Positions 8,934 to 18,150 of a stretch of DNA of 64,000 nt are shown here, piece by piece. Made by a program: the position numbers and the translations under genes. Source of the DNA: Clostridia bacterium (GTDB taxonomy: Bacteria; Bacillota; Clostridia; Christensenellales; Borkfalkiaceae); the NCBI GenBank assembly GCA_017465145.1, contig JAFTWU010000003.1:84579-148578 (forward strand), in the 5' to 3' direction. How positions within the stretch are numbered: the first letter of the stretch is position 1; every line of letters starts with the position of its first letter. Under the pieces are notes generated by a model. It was not told the DNA's origin and did no database searches. It worked only from the letters and a program-made list of their open reading frames with translations.

Positions 8934-9125
8934 TTAGTCTCTTTCTTCTATTAGTTGCATTTTCTCTAAAAATTCTATTTTGCTTATATTGGGGTTTTCC
9001 TGTATTATCTGATAACTCTTTCTATAATTTTCGTTAGATACTGCCACCGCTATAGTTATAGGGTGAACGTCTAAATGTTCTAAATATTTTGCTATAATTG
9101 AGCCTTTTTTATATTGTTCAGTCAT
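8934..9125 (-). CDS. Unknown small element protein, paralogous tail
   Basis: 63 residues. The tail SYQIIQENPNISKIEFLE...LIEE matches the C-terminus of the 8546-8923 product at about 18 of 25 positions. Its ATG abuts the stop of the preceding gene (9126) and the ribosome site lies inside that gene (AGGAGAAGC), indicating coupling. Function unknown. Confidence 0.6.
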   Translation of the reverse strand: MTEQYKKGSIIAKYLEHLDVHPITIAVAVSNENYRKSYQIIQENPNISKIEFLEKMQLIEERD

Positions 9126-9350
9126 TTATGCTTCTCCTTTTGTAATTATTGATACTTGGCGAAGAATTTCTCGTTCGCAGTATTTTATTTTGTGTTCGGG
9201 CATATTTTCTTTTAGCCATTTTAAGAAAGTATAGATTTGCTTATCTTTCGTTAGTTCTAAGGAAATTAAAACTTTGTTTTCTTCTTTTATATCCATAGTC
9301 GATAATACTTTCATAAGATATTCTTGCATTCTGGATAATTGTTGAGTCAT
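9126..9350 (-). CDS. Unknown small element protein
   Basis: 74 residues, helical and charged (MQEYLMKVLSTMDIKEENK, then FLKWLKENMPEHK). It is the first gene of a leftward four-gene run in the element, with an AAAGGATG ribosome site. No family recognised; a small regulatory or antitoxin-like protein is possible but not shown. Confidence 0.55.
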   Translation of the reverse strand: MTQQLSRMQEYLMKVLSTMDIKEENKVLISLELTKDKQIYTFLKWLKENMPEHKIKYCEREILRQVSIITKGEA

Positions 9351-9390
9351 TTCGCGTTCACATCCTTTTTCTTTGAGTATAACATAGTAA

Positions 9391-9411
9391 ATATGACAGT
9401 TTATGTCATAT
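9391..9411. promoter_or_regulatory. Palindromic operator candidate between divergent units
   Basis: ATATGACA (9391-9398), five bases, TGTCATAT (9404-9411) is a perfect 8-bp inverted repeat in the leader/promoter region of the leftward unit. The TGACA/TGTCA core recurs in the repeats around the kinase promoter to the right. Confidence 0.55.
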
Positions 9412-9476
9412 ATTGTATGATATTATATAAAAAATAAGAAATTTTGCGAAAATTATAATTTATTTAATGACTAAAT

Positions 9477-9590
9477 GTGTCAAAATAAATTTATAACCCT
9501 ATTGACACTGATGTCATAAATGCTTGACAATGAATATTATGTGTGGTATAGTTATTGTGTCAAAAAAGAATTATAACCCTATTGATACTG
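9477..9590 (+). promoter_or_regulatory. Kinase promoter flanked by two 34-bp direct repeats
   Basis: A near-consensus promoter TTGACA (9524-9529), 17 bases, TATAGT (9547-9552). Copies of one sequence lie on both sides, at 9477-9510 and 9557-9590, exactly 80 bases apart and differing at four or five positions. Each copy is itself bounded by GTGTCAA and TTGACAC (TTGATAC in copy 2). This looks like a pair of operators for an autoregulated toxin-type operon. Confidence 0.7.
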
Positions 9591-9601
9591 AAGGAGTTAA
9601 T

Positions 9602-10459
9602 ATGATAGACTTTTCAAAATATGAAAAAACAAATACTTATTATGGTGGGACAGAGCGTAAATTTGGCGTGAACGTTGAAGGCTTTGAATATATGATTAAA
9701 TTTCAAAAACACGATAATTTTGGCGTAAAAAGAAATAATCATATATCGGAGTACCTTGGTTCTCATATTTTTGAATTGCTTGGATTTGAATCGCAAGATA
9801 CGTATCTTGGGACGTATGAAGAAGAGCAGGTTGTAGCGTGTAAAAATTTCGTTAGTGGTGAAACGCAATTCGTTCCTTTTAATGATGTAGGGGAAAGTTC
9901 TCTTGAACAAGACAAAGAAACGTACCAATATTCTTATCAAGATATTATGCAAATGCTCAGAGATAACGTAAAACTTACGAGTGTTGAAGAAACGATAAGT
10001 ATGTTTTGGGATATTTACGTAGTAGATGCTTTAATAGGAAATTTTGATAGACACGGTGGTAATTGGGGATTCTTAAAAAAGAATAATAAGTATACGCTTG
10101 CACCTGTTTTTGATAACGGCTCGTGTCTTTATCCTAAACTTAAAGATGAAGAAGAAATGCAAAGTATTATGGAATCTGAAGAGAAAACAAATTTAAGAGT
10201 ATATGGATATCCTACGTCACAAGTTCAGTTAAACGGCAAAAAGAGTTCTTATTTTGAGGTAATAAACTCCTTAGAGTTTAAAGAGTGTAACGATTCAGTT
10301 ATAAAAATTTGTGAAAGATATTCTCAAGAAAAAATAAACGAGTTAATAGATGAAACTTGCTTTATAACAGATATTCAAAAAAGTTTTTACAAATATATAT
10401 TAAGGCAAAGATTTGAAAAGATATTACTTCCCGCCTATAAGAAATTAACGGAGAAATAA
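9602..10459 (+). CDS. HipA/CtkA-like serine/threonine kinase (toxin candidate)
   Basis: 285 residues when started at ATG 9602, which follows AAGGAG; an upstream in-frame TTG is actually the -35 box and is not used. The protein is a single-domain HipA-type kinase: catalytic NFDRHGGN (Asp149) and metal-binding FDNG (Asp171) are intact, and no separate HipA N-terminal domain is present, as in CtkA-like proteins. Such kinases phosphorylate host targets (GltX for HipA) and cause dormancy. The next gene follows after one base, so they form a bicistron on the defence side of the element. The partner is not a standard HipB. Confidence 0.8.
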   Translation: MIDFSKYEKTNTYYGGTERKFGVNVEGFEYMIKFQKHDNFGVKRNNHISEYLGSHIFELLGFESQDTYLGTYEEEQVVACKNFVSGETQFVPFNDVGESSLEQDKETYQYSYQDIMQMLRDNVKLTSVEETISMFWDIYVVDALIGNFDRHGGNWGFLKKNNKYTLAPVFDNGSCLYPKLKDEEEMQSIMESEEKTNLRVYGYPTSQVQLNGKKSSYFEVINSLEFKECNDSVIKICERYSQEKINELIDETCFITDIQKSFYKYILRQRFEKILLPAYKKLTEK

Positions 10460-10460
10460 A

Positions 10461-11429
10461 ATGAGAAAGCTAACAACAACGGGCTTTATTTGTCTTGAAG
10501 ACGATTATAAGTTCATTTATAAAATTGCTAAAATTGAATACGAAGAATGGGAAGATGGAGCATTCAACTATAGATTCCGTCCGTTTTATAATGTTATCAA
10601 TATGCTTCCTCCAAATTTGTTTCAAGGTATACCAGGACTTGATTTGAGTTTAGAAAAAGCGGTATATGAACGAAAGAATATCGTTCCTACTTTTATTTCT
10701 GAAAGAACTCCAAGTGAACGCCGTGAAGATTTATGGGAGTTAATGGAAGAAAGTGGAATGCAAGCATTAAATCGCTTAGAATGGCTTATTAAAACAAATA
10801 AAAGATACTCTGGAGACAGATTCTTTGTTATGCCGTATGATGGAAAAGATTTTATAAATTACAACGTCGTTTCCATGTATGATTTGGTAAGAAGGTCAGA
10901 CAGTATAAACAAGAAACTACTTGATATTATTTGTTTCGGCGATTATCTTAATTCTAGTGAAATTATAATTGATGATAAGTCACGATTATATTATTATCAG
11001 TTATTGATGCCAATGTATATTCGTGAATTTACGAGGAAAGAAGAAATAAGACAACGAGGTATAGAACGAGCACGTGCAAACAATGTATATAGAGGTCGTG
11101 TGCAAATTAAAATAGACCCTTTGTTGTTTGATAGGGTTGCTAATGACTATATTCATGGAAGAATATCGGTAGACCAAGCGGTTAGTGTCTTAAAAGTAAG
11201 CAAGTCAACTTTTTTTAGAAGATTGTCTGAAAGACAGACGCGCTTTAAGAATTATATTTTACAAAAAGGTTTAGAAAAGGCAAAGGCGGAAATTTTAAAG
11301 CAAATAGTTTTTAATGACTCAAACTTGTCTAATCAACAAAAAGAAAATTTTCTAAACGTGATTGATTCTTATTCAAAAGTAAGCGATATTAAGGATATTT
11401 TAACTTTCTTAAATAACTTAAAAAAATAG
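10461..11429 (+). CDS. Unknown partner of the HipA-like kinase with C-terminal HTH
   Basis: 322 residues, starting one base after the kinase stop with GGAG as ribosome site. The N-terminal two thirds is not recognised (rich in Tyr/Arg; YRFRPFYNVINMLPPN). Residues about 215-255 (IDPLLFDRVANDYIHGRISVDQAVSVLKVSKSTF in sections) match the resolvase/Hin-type helix-turn-helix, so it should bind DNA. By position it may be the antitoxin and repressor acting on the flanking 34-bp repeats, or a substrate-recruiting partner. Both are inference. Confidence 0.65.
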   Translation: MRKLTTTGFICLEDDYKFIYKIAKIEYEEWEDGAFNYRFRPFYNVINMLPPNLFQGIPGLDLSLEKAVYERKNIVPTFISERTPSERREDLWELMEESGMQALNRLEWLIKTNKRYSGDRFFVMPYDGKDFINYNVVSMYDLVRRSDSINKKLLDIICFGDYLNSSEIIIDDKSRLYYYQLLMPMYIREFTRKEEIRQRGIERARANNVYRGRVQIKIDPLLFDRVANDYIHGRISVDQAVSVLKVSKSTFFRRLSERQTRFKNYILQKGLEKAKAEILKQIVFNDSNLSNQQKENFLNVIDSYSKVSDIKDILTFLNNLKK

Positions 11430-11495
11430 AAAAAGCAAATTTTTATAGAAACAACTAAACAATTGCAATAGTAGAGAAACAAAGGAGAAAATTTT

Positions 11496-12056
11496 ATGGA
11501 ATGGATAAATTTGGCGGCGCTAGTTATTATCCCGATTTTGGCTGTCATTATAGCACAAAACTTACAAGATAGAAGCGAAAAGCGCAAGGATAAAATGCGT
11601 GTTTTTTCTCACTTGATGTCTTATCGTTCTTTTGGTTACGTGGACCAATACTCGGTAAACGTTTTCAACTCAGTTCCTATCGTTTTTTATGACGATAAAG
11701 AAGTTATAGAGAAATATAATGCTTATTTGAAGTCGTTAAACATTAAGCCTGAGGATGTTCAAGTAAAACAAAAAGAAATCGAAGACAATAAAACAAAGAT
11801 GCTTGAAGCGATGGCAAAAGCGTTAAAATATAAAAACGTAAATTGGGAACTTATTCAAAATCCCTACGTTCCTAATGGGTTGATAGACCAAATTAATGCA
11901 GAAAACACCTATAAACGTGGACAATTAGAAGTTATTAAATTAGTTTCTACTATGGCGGCTGCGCAAACAGCTATGAATGCAAAGAATCCAAAAGTCGCGA
12001 GTAGTGAGGAACACATTGAAGAAATTAAAGAAGAAAAGAAAACGGGAGAACAATAA
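11496..12056 (+). CDS. DUF6680-like membrane-anchored protein
   Basis: 186 residues. A single N-terminal membrane segment (about 4-20, LAALVIIPILAVIIAQNL) is followed by a basic RSEKRKDKMRVFSHLMSYR stretch and a helical cytoplasmic part, ending in a Glu/Lys-rich tail. This is the layout I associate with DUF6680 proteins found beside restriction genes. The stop overlaps the mod start (TAATG), so it is cotranslated with the methyltransferase and belongs to the defence operon. It starts after AAAGGAG. Role unknown; anchoring or sensing at the membrane is a guess. Confidence 0.65.
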   Translation: MEWINLAALVIIPILAVIIAQNLQDRSEKRKDKMRVFSHLMSYRSFGYVDQYSVNVFNSVPIVFYDDKEVIEKYNAYLKSLNIKPEDVQVKQKEIEDNKTKMLEAMAKALKYKNVNWELIQNPYVPNGLIDQINAENTYKRGQLEVIKLVSTMAAAQTAMNAKNPKVASSEEHIEEIKEEKKTGEQ

Positions 12057-13591
12057 TGCCTACGTTAGAATGGATTGGAAAAGATAAGGTTTTAAATCAT
12101 CATCAAGAAGTGCCGTTTAGGATTCTTGATAAAAAATATACGTTTAATGCGGAAAACTCCGAGAATATGATTATTCACGGGGATAATTTGCTTGCGCTTA
12201 AATCCCTTCTTCCCCAATATGAAGGACGTATAGATTGCATTTATATCGACCCGCCTTATAATACGGGAAATGAAAAATGGGTTTATAACGACAATGTAAA
12301 CGACCCGAGAATTAAAAAATGGCTTGGTGAAGTTGTTGGTGCAGAAGGCGAAGATTTATCAAGACACGATAAGTGGCTTTGCATGATGTATCCTAGATTG
12401 AAATTACTTCATAAGTTGTTATCGGAAAAAGGCGTTATTTTTATTAGTATTGATGATAACGAGCAAGCAAACTTAAAATTGATATGTGATGAAATATTTG
12501 GTGTTCGCAATTTTATTGCAAATATATGCCACAAATCACGAAGTAGTATATCAAATGATTTAATTTTGAGCCCAAATCACAATATTGTACTCTTTTACGC
12601 AAAAAATATTGATAATGTTTTTGCAAGAAGAAGACAATTTAGAATGGTAGCAGATGAAACAGAATTTAAATTAGACGATAACGACGGAAAGGGAAAATAT
12701 AAGCTTGTACCAGTAGATGGCCCTGGCGGTGCAGCAAAAGGTAATCCATATTATGAGTTTTTAGGAGTTACTGGATATTGGAGATATAGTAAAGATACAA
12801 TGCAAGAGCTGTATGAAAAAGGAGAAATTGTTAAAAGAAAAACATCCTTGTCGCGTAAATATTATTACTCTAAAGCAATAGAAAAAGGTGGAAAATCTTA
12901 TTCTACTTGGTGGGATGATGCAGGTTCAGCAACAAATGGGACAAACTTAATAAAAGATATATTCAACGAAAAAACTTTTGATACTCCCAAGCCACTCGAT
13001 TTATTAGAGAGAATTGTTAAAATATCTACGCAAAGTAATTCAATAGTTTTAGATTCATTCGCTGGTTCAGGAACTACTGCTCAAGCGGTGCTAAATATAA
13101 ACAAGCAGGATAATGGGAAACGCAAGTTTATCCTTGTGGAAATGATGGATTACGCGGATACCATTACAGCTGAAAGAGTAAAACGTGTTATAAATGGTTA
13201 TGGCAAAGACGATAAAGCCGTTGCAGGTGTTCCCGGCGATTTCACTTACTATGAACTTGGACAACCTTTGTTTAAGGATGACAAAAACTTAAACGAAGAA
13301 GTTCCTGAAGAAGAAATCCGTAACTACGTTTATTATATGGAAACGAAAAAGCCACTTGATACGGAAACAACGGACAATCCTTATTTATTAGGCAAGAATA
13401 ACGACACGGCGTATTACTTCTATTATAAAAAAGATGAAATTACTACGCTTAACCACGAATTTTTATCTACGATAAACACAAAAGCAACGGAATACATTAT
13501 TTATGCAGATAAATGCGTGCTTGCACAAGAGGTAATGGAAAAATTCAATATCGTATTCAAGAAAATACCACGTGATATTACAAGGCTTTAA
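12056..13591 (+). CDS. mod: Type III restriction-modification DNA methyltransferase (Mod)
   Basis: 511 residues, N6-adenine methyltransferase of the beta class: motif IV DPPYNTG at residues 65-71 precedes motif I FAGSGTT at about 336-342, the order seen in type III Mod subunits. Mod gives sequence specificity to the Mod-Res complex and methylates one strand of a short asymmetric site. The middle (about residues 150-300), which holds the target recognition region, is more AT-rich than the ends, as is common where recognition domains are exchanged. It overlaps the preceding gene by one base; res follows after 11 bases. Confidence 0.92.
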   Translation: MPTLEWIGKDKVLNHHQEVPFRILDKKYTFNAENSENMIIHGDNLLALKSLLPQYEGRIDCIYIDPPYNTGNEKWVYNDNVNDPRIKKWLGEVVGAEGEDLSRHDKWLCMMYPRLKLLHKLLSEKGVIFISIDDNEQANLKLICDEIFGVRNFIANICHKSRSSISNDLILSPNHNIVLFYAKNIDNVFARRRQFRMVADETEFKLDDNDGKGKYKLVPVDGPGGAAKGNPYYEFLGVTGYWRYSKDTMQELYEKGEIVKRKTSLSRKYYYSKAIEKGGKSYSTWWDDAGSATNGTNLIKDIFNEKTFDTPKPLDLLERIVKISTQSNSIVLDSFAGSGTTAQAVLNINKQDNGKRKFILVEMMDYADTITAERVKRVINGYGKDDKAVAGVPGDFTYYELGQPLFKDDKNLNEEVPEEEIRNYVYYMETKKPLDTETTDNPYLLGKNNDTAYYFYYKKDEITTLNHEFLSTINTKATEYIIYADKCVLAQEVMEKFNIVFKKIPRDITRL

Positions 13592-13602
13592 GAGGTAAAA
13601 TT

Positions 13603-16215
13603 ATGGAATTAAAAAACTTTCAAAAACAAGTTATAAGTGATTTGAATCGCTATTGTGAGTTATTAAACTCTACGAATAGCGTTGTTAAAGCCTACAACGA
13701 TTATTGGTTAGAAAAAGGCGTTAGGGTTGGTTTTGATTCTATTCCTACATACAAAAACACGATTGAAAATACTCCGCACGTTTGTTTCAAAGTTCCTACG
13801 GGTGGTGGTAAAACATTTTTGGCGTGTAATTCGTTAAGAACTATTTTCGGCAACTTGCCAAGTAAAAAAGCAAAAGTTGTCGTTTGGCTTGTTCCGTCTG
13901 AAGCAATTCTTACGCAAACGTTAAAGAATTTATCAAATCCTGCACATCCGTATAGGCAAAAGATTGAGTCGGATTTTAATGGCAGAGTTCAAGTTTATAG
14001 CAAGCAACAAGTTTTAGACGGACAACAATTTAACCCTACTACAGTAAACGAGCAACTATCTATTGTGGTAATGAGTTTTGATAGTTTCCGTATTAAAAAC
14101 AAAGAAGGCAGAAAGGTTTATCAAGAAAACGGAAACTTGCAACAGTTTACCAAGTTTATTTCTACTCCTGAAACGCTTATAGAAGGGGTTGATGATACTG
14201 CGCTCATTCAAGTATTAAATCAACTTTCTCCCGTTGTGGTCGTTGATGAAAGCCATCATACTACGGGTGAATTAAGTGTGGAAATGCTTAAAAACTTAAA
14301 TCCTTGCTTTATTCTTGACTTAACCGCTACACCAAGAAAGAATAGCAATATTATTTCTTATGTAGATGCGGCACAACTTAAAGCGGAAAATATGGTTAAA
14401 CTTCCCGTTATTGTTTACAATCGCCCGTCGCAAGAAGAAGTTATTGCCGATGCGATTGACTTACGCAACCGTTTAGACGAACTTGCTAAAACGAATACGG
14501 GTGGACGTTATATTAGACCTATCGTCTTATTCCAAGCACAACCAAGAAATGGTGAAAACAAGGAAACTTTTGACAAGTTAAAAGAAAAACTTGTAGAAAA
14601 CGGCATTCCTGCGGAAGAAATTGCAATTAAGACGGCGGAAATCAATGAAATTAAAGATAAAGACTTAATGTCACCTGACTGCAAGATAAAATATATCATT
14701 ACGGTTAACGCTCTTAAAGAAGGTTGGGACTGCCCCTTTGCATATATTTTAGCAACGCTTGCAAACAAGACTTCAACTGTTGACGTAGAGCAAATTTTAG
14801 GACGTGTTTTGCGTTTGCCTTACACAAAACAAAATACGAGTAAGTTCTTAAACCTTTCCTACGTGCTTACAAGTTCTAACGATTTCCACGCTACGATTAC
14901 GAAAGTAATTCAAGGACTTAACGATGCTGGCTTTAGTAGTAAAGATTACCGTGTGGCAGAAGAAAAACCTGTTGTTGAACCAGCACCGAAGCCTGTACAA
15001 CAAGAAATTGCGTTTACACCGCCTACGGTGGATGAAGAAGAATTTTTGCAGTTTGATAGTTCGGCACTTAAAGCAATTATCGAAGAAAGGCAAAAAACGG
15101 AAACGCCTTCTACTGCTATTGACGATATGTTGGCAAGTGCAGAAGTTAAGAGTGATACTTATGATGAAGAATTAAAAGCTCTTCAAACTGAACCTTTAAG
15201 TGATTTACCGTTGGAGGTAAGAAGTAAAGTGACTACATATAGAATTTACGATGAATATAAAGACGAAGCCTTGGCGTTAGAAATTCCGCAGTTCTATTAT
15301 AAGTCCGAGAACAGTTTATTTGCTTTCTTGGATGGCGATTATAAAGAACTTGTTAGCAAGGAATTTTTATCCGACGGTTTTACGCTGAAAGATAAGAGCG
15401 TTGAAATTGATTTCCGTTCAGCAACCGAAGGCGTTGCAGAAGTTGACGTTAATAAAAACGAAAAACCGAAATATCGTTTTATGGCAGAAGCTGAAAGCGA
15501 ATATTTCAAAGAAATGTTCAAAAATCAAGCACCTGAAAGCCGTGTAAGGAATTGCAAATATCAAATAAAGAAAATTCTTGAAACGCTTGATATTGTTTCA
15601 AGTGGCGAATTGACCGCTTATATTGACCGTGTTGTGGAAAATATGAACGGTGACGAACTTGCAGCGCTTGAAAAGAACGTTCACGGTTTTGCTATTAGAA
15701 TTAAAGACAAAATCAATAAACTTCTTGATGAATATCGTCGTGATAGATTTAAGCATTTAATTGAAACGGGTAAAATTGTTTGCATTCCGTCGTTTAAGTT
15801 AAAAAGTGAAATCAATCCGGGCGAAACGTTCTCGTTCTTGTCAAAGTCTTTGTACGCTGAAGAACAAACGATGAACGCTTTTGAACGTAAAGTTATTGAA
15901 AAAGTTGCGTCTATGCCTAATATTAAGTGGTGGCATAGAAATATTGAACGTCACGAGTTCTGTATAAATGGTTTTATTAACCATTATCCTGACTTTATCG
16001 TTATGACGAATAGTGGTTATATCGTGATGATTGAAACGAAAGGCGAGCACTTAACGTCGAACGACGATAGCCGTGAAAAAGCCGAGCTTGGCAAGATGTG
16101 GCAAGCGCAAGCAGGTAGTAAGTTCCGTTATTATATGGTTAGCGAGAATGATATTGCAAGTAATCCTGACGCTACGTCTTTCGATAAATTCTTGAATATT
16201 ATTAAAGATTTATAA
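13603..16215 (+). CDS. res: Type III restriction enzyme, Res subunit
   Basis: 870 residues. SF2 translocase core: Walker A PTGGGKT (about 65), motif II DESHHT (about 214), motif III LDLTATPR, motif VI QILGRVLR. The C-terminal endonuclease has a PD-ExK pattern, YPDFIVM then IETKGEH (about 796-815). Together with Mod it cleaves unmethylated DNA bearing head-to-head sites. All key motifs look intact, so the system is predicted active. It shares the operon with the OLD-family gene that begins nine bases after its stop. Confidence 0.93.
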   Translation: MELKNFQKQVISDLNRYCELLNSTNSVVKAYNDYWLEKGVRVGFDSIPTYKNTIENTPHVCFKVPTGGGKTFLACNSLRTIFGNLPSKKAKVVVWLVPSEAILTQTLKNLSNPAHPYRQKIESDFNGRVQVYSKQQVLDGQQFNPTTVNEQLSIVVMSFDSFRIKNKEGRKVYQENGNLQQFTKFISTPETLIEGVDDTALIQVLNQLSPVVVVDESHHTTGELSVEMLKNLNPCFILDLTATPRKNSNIISYVDAAQLKAENMVKLPVIVYNRPSQEEVIADAIDLRNRLDELAKTNTGGRYIRPIVLFQAQPRNGENKETFDKLKEKLVENGIPAEEIAIKTAEINEIKDKDLMSPDCKIKYIITVNALKEGWDCPFAYILATLANKTSTVDVEQILGRVLRLPYTKQNTSKFLNLSYVLTSSNDFHATITKVIQGLNDAGFSSKDYRVAEEKPVVEPAPKPVQQEIAFTPPTVDEEEFLQFDSSALKAIIEERQKTETPSTAIDDMLASAEVKSDTYDEELKALQTEPLSDLPLEVRSKVTTYRIYDEYKDEALALEIPQFYYKSENSLFAFLDGDYKELVSKEFLSDGFTLKDKSVEIDFRSATEGVAEVDVNKNEKPKYRFMAEAESEYFKEMFKNQAPESRVRNCKYQIKKILETLDIVSSGELTAYIDRVVENMNGDELAALEKNVHGFAIRIKDKINKLLDEYRRDRFKHLIETGKIVCIPSFKLKSEINPGETFSFLSKSLYAEEQTMNAFERKVIEKVASMPNIKWWHRNIERHEFCINGFINHYPDFIVMTNSGYIVMIETKGEHLTSNDDSREKAELGKMWQAQAGSKFRYYMVSENDIASNPDATSFDKFLNIIKDL

Positions 16216-16224
16216 GGAGAAATA

Positions 16225-18084
16225 ATGTACATACATTCAATAAAGTTAACGAATTACAAGTCTATTGGCAGCTACGATGAAGATGAAATCATTATAGAGC
16301 CAAAAGTTACCGCTATTATAGGAAAAAATGAAAGTGGCAAGAGTAATGTTTTAGAAGGAATATCTAAAATAAGGTTTTTGTCAAAAAATGATGCTGCTTT
16401 TAACGTTGAATGCGTCAATAGACAGGCGGAAAGCGGAACCTTTAATTCATTTCTCGTAACATTAAAGCATAGTCAAGATGAAATTGAAAAGGGTGCTAAT
16501 ACTGATACGAAAATACTTATAACAAAGGATTCATGTTCTGCAACGGGAGGTGTTGTTGGTTTTTATACAAATACAATTAAAATTTTTCTTACTGTGTTAG
16601 TTGAATTTTTGAAAGGCATTAACAACAATCCTTTTGGTTTATCGGGACAAGACTACACTAATTATACAAACTGTTTGAATGAAACACAAAAGGAAGATAA
16701 TATAAATTTTTATAGAATAACCTATTTTATTAATTTGTGCAAAGGAAAAGTAAATAACATTCCACAAGATAAGCGTGAAAACTATAAAAACATATTGCAA
16801 GAAGTACAAACAGCGTGGGACCCCTTTGCTTCTGTTTTCCCGACTTTCTTCTATAGAAGTACAAACAAGACGCTTAACTCGTCATATAAGTATGATGATA
16901 TTAATAGTGAACTTAATAATCCAAATGTAAATCCTAATAGCTTAATAAGAGAGTTGGTAAAAATTATCGGCGTACCGCACAGCGACTTTCTTTCCGCTTG
17001 TCAACAAGGATACAATGCAACTCAAATAACTAAACGTGATAATATAAATAAGTTAATTAATGAAAAACTGAATAAAGCCTTTCATAGTTTTTATACAACG
17101 GAAAAATTATATTTAGGAATACAGTTTAATGCGGGTATTATAACCTTTACCATAAAAAAAGAAGATGGAGCAACTTTGGTCTTGTCAGAAAGAAGCAATG
17201 GTTTGAAGTGGTATTTAAATTTATTTATTGATATGCTTGCTAACGATGCTGTTAATAATAAAGTGGTATTCCTTTTAGATGAGCCGGGAACAAATCTACA
17301 CGTAAACGCACAAAGAGAATTATTACATTTATTTAATCACCTTGCAGAAAATGGAAATCAAATTGTTTATACAACACATTCACCTTATATGCTTGATATG
17401 GAAAACGACGGAATTCATCGAATTAGAGCAGTGGTTAAAAATGAAGATGAAAATACTTATATTTATAAAACAGCATACGATTCAAAAATTGCACCTGATA
17501 GTCAAAATGACACCTTAACACCTATTATTCGTGCCTTGGGTATGAATTTATTAGACACGTTTGGTCCTGCAAAAGACAAATTAAATATTATTACTGAAGG
17601 AATGAGTGATTATATTTATATTACTTTGATGGCAAAACAGTTGGGAATTGATTTAAGTAAAGTTGCCTTTATTCCTTCTCAAGGAGCAACAAACTGTGTA
17701 AACATTGCAATGATATTGCACGGATGGGGTTGTAAATATGTTGCATTATTTGATTACGACAAAGAAGGTGTTGAAGAGGGCGGCGAGCAGATAAGAAAAA
17801 CATTTGATTCTAAAATAGGGGAAAATTTTCAGTATATAGTTGATGTGAAACAGCAAGATGTTGACTCCTATACTTATAAACAGTCACCTAAAATGGTTGA
17901 AGATTTGATAACTCGTTCCGAAATTGATAGATTTTGCAATGATTTTGGTATATCGAAAAGAACAAGTAAATCATTAGTCGCAAAAATATTAAGCAACGCT
18001 GTTGAAGATGGTTCGTTTACATTGAACGAAAATGTTAAAACAAACTTTACCATGTTGTTTAACAAATTAGAATTGTTGGGATAG
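16225..18084 (+). CDS. OLD-family ATPase with C-terminal TOPRIM nuclease
   Basis: 619 residues. ABC-type ATPase: Walker A GKNESGKS at about residues 33-40, Walker B VVFLLDEPG at about 348, and a His switch in THSPYM. The TOPRIM domain follows with ITEGMSD (catalytic Glu about 458) and FDYDKEG (Asp-x-Asp about 510). OLD proteins are nucleases used in phage defence, alone or as part of Gabija-like systems; no UvrD-type partner is here. It begins nine bases after res with AAGGAG, so it is cotranscribed with the type III system and could be a second layer of it. Confidence 0.85.
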   Translation: MYIHSIKLTNYKSIGSYDEDEIIIEPKVTAIIGKNESGKSNVLEGISKIRFLSKNDAAFNVECVNRQAESGTFNSFLVTLKHSQDEIEKGANTDTKILITKDSCSATGGVVGFYTNTIKIFLTVLVEFLKGINNNPFGLSGQDYTNYTNCLNETQKEDNINFYRITYFINLCKGKVNNIPQDKRENYKNILQEVQTAWDPFASVFPTFFYRSTNKTLNSSYKYDDINSELNNPNVNPNSLIRELVKIIGVPHSDFLSACQQGYNATQITKRDNINKLINEKLNKAFHSFYTTEKLYLGIQFNAGIITFTIKKEDGATLVLSERSNGLKWYLNLFIDMLANDAVNNKVVFLLDEPGTNLHVNAQRELLHLFNHLAENGNQIVYTTHSPYMLDMENDGIHRIRAVVKNEDENTYIYKTAYDSKIAPDSQNDTLTPIIRALGMNLLDTFGPAKDKLNIITEGMSDYIYITLMAKQLGIDLSKVAFIPSQGATNCVNIAMILHGWGCKYVALFDYDKEGVEEGGEQIRKTFDSKIGENFQYIVDVKQQDVDSYTYKQSPKMVEDLITRSEIDRFCNDFGISKRTSKSLVAKILSNAVEDGSFTLNENVKTNFTMLFNKLELLG

Positions 18085-18150
18085 TATCACTTACCGTTAG
18101 AAGCATGATGAGGTAAAATATTAACTAATTAGAAAGGATATTGCTAAAAT

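Noticed and set aside
9524-9601. A longer N-terminus for the HipA-like kinase
   Set aside because: The TTG there is the -35 box of its promoter; AAGGAG precedes ATG 9602.
16225-18084. A Gabija or PARIS system
   Set aside because: No UvrD-like GajB and no separate AriB-like TOPRIM gene; the TOPRIM domain is fused and the partner genes are type III restriction genes.
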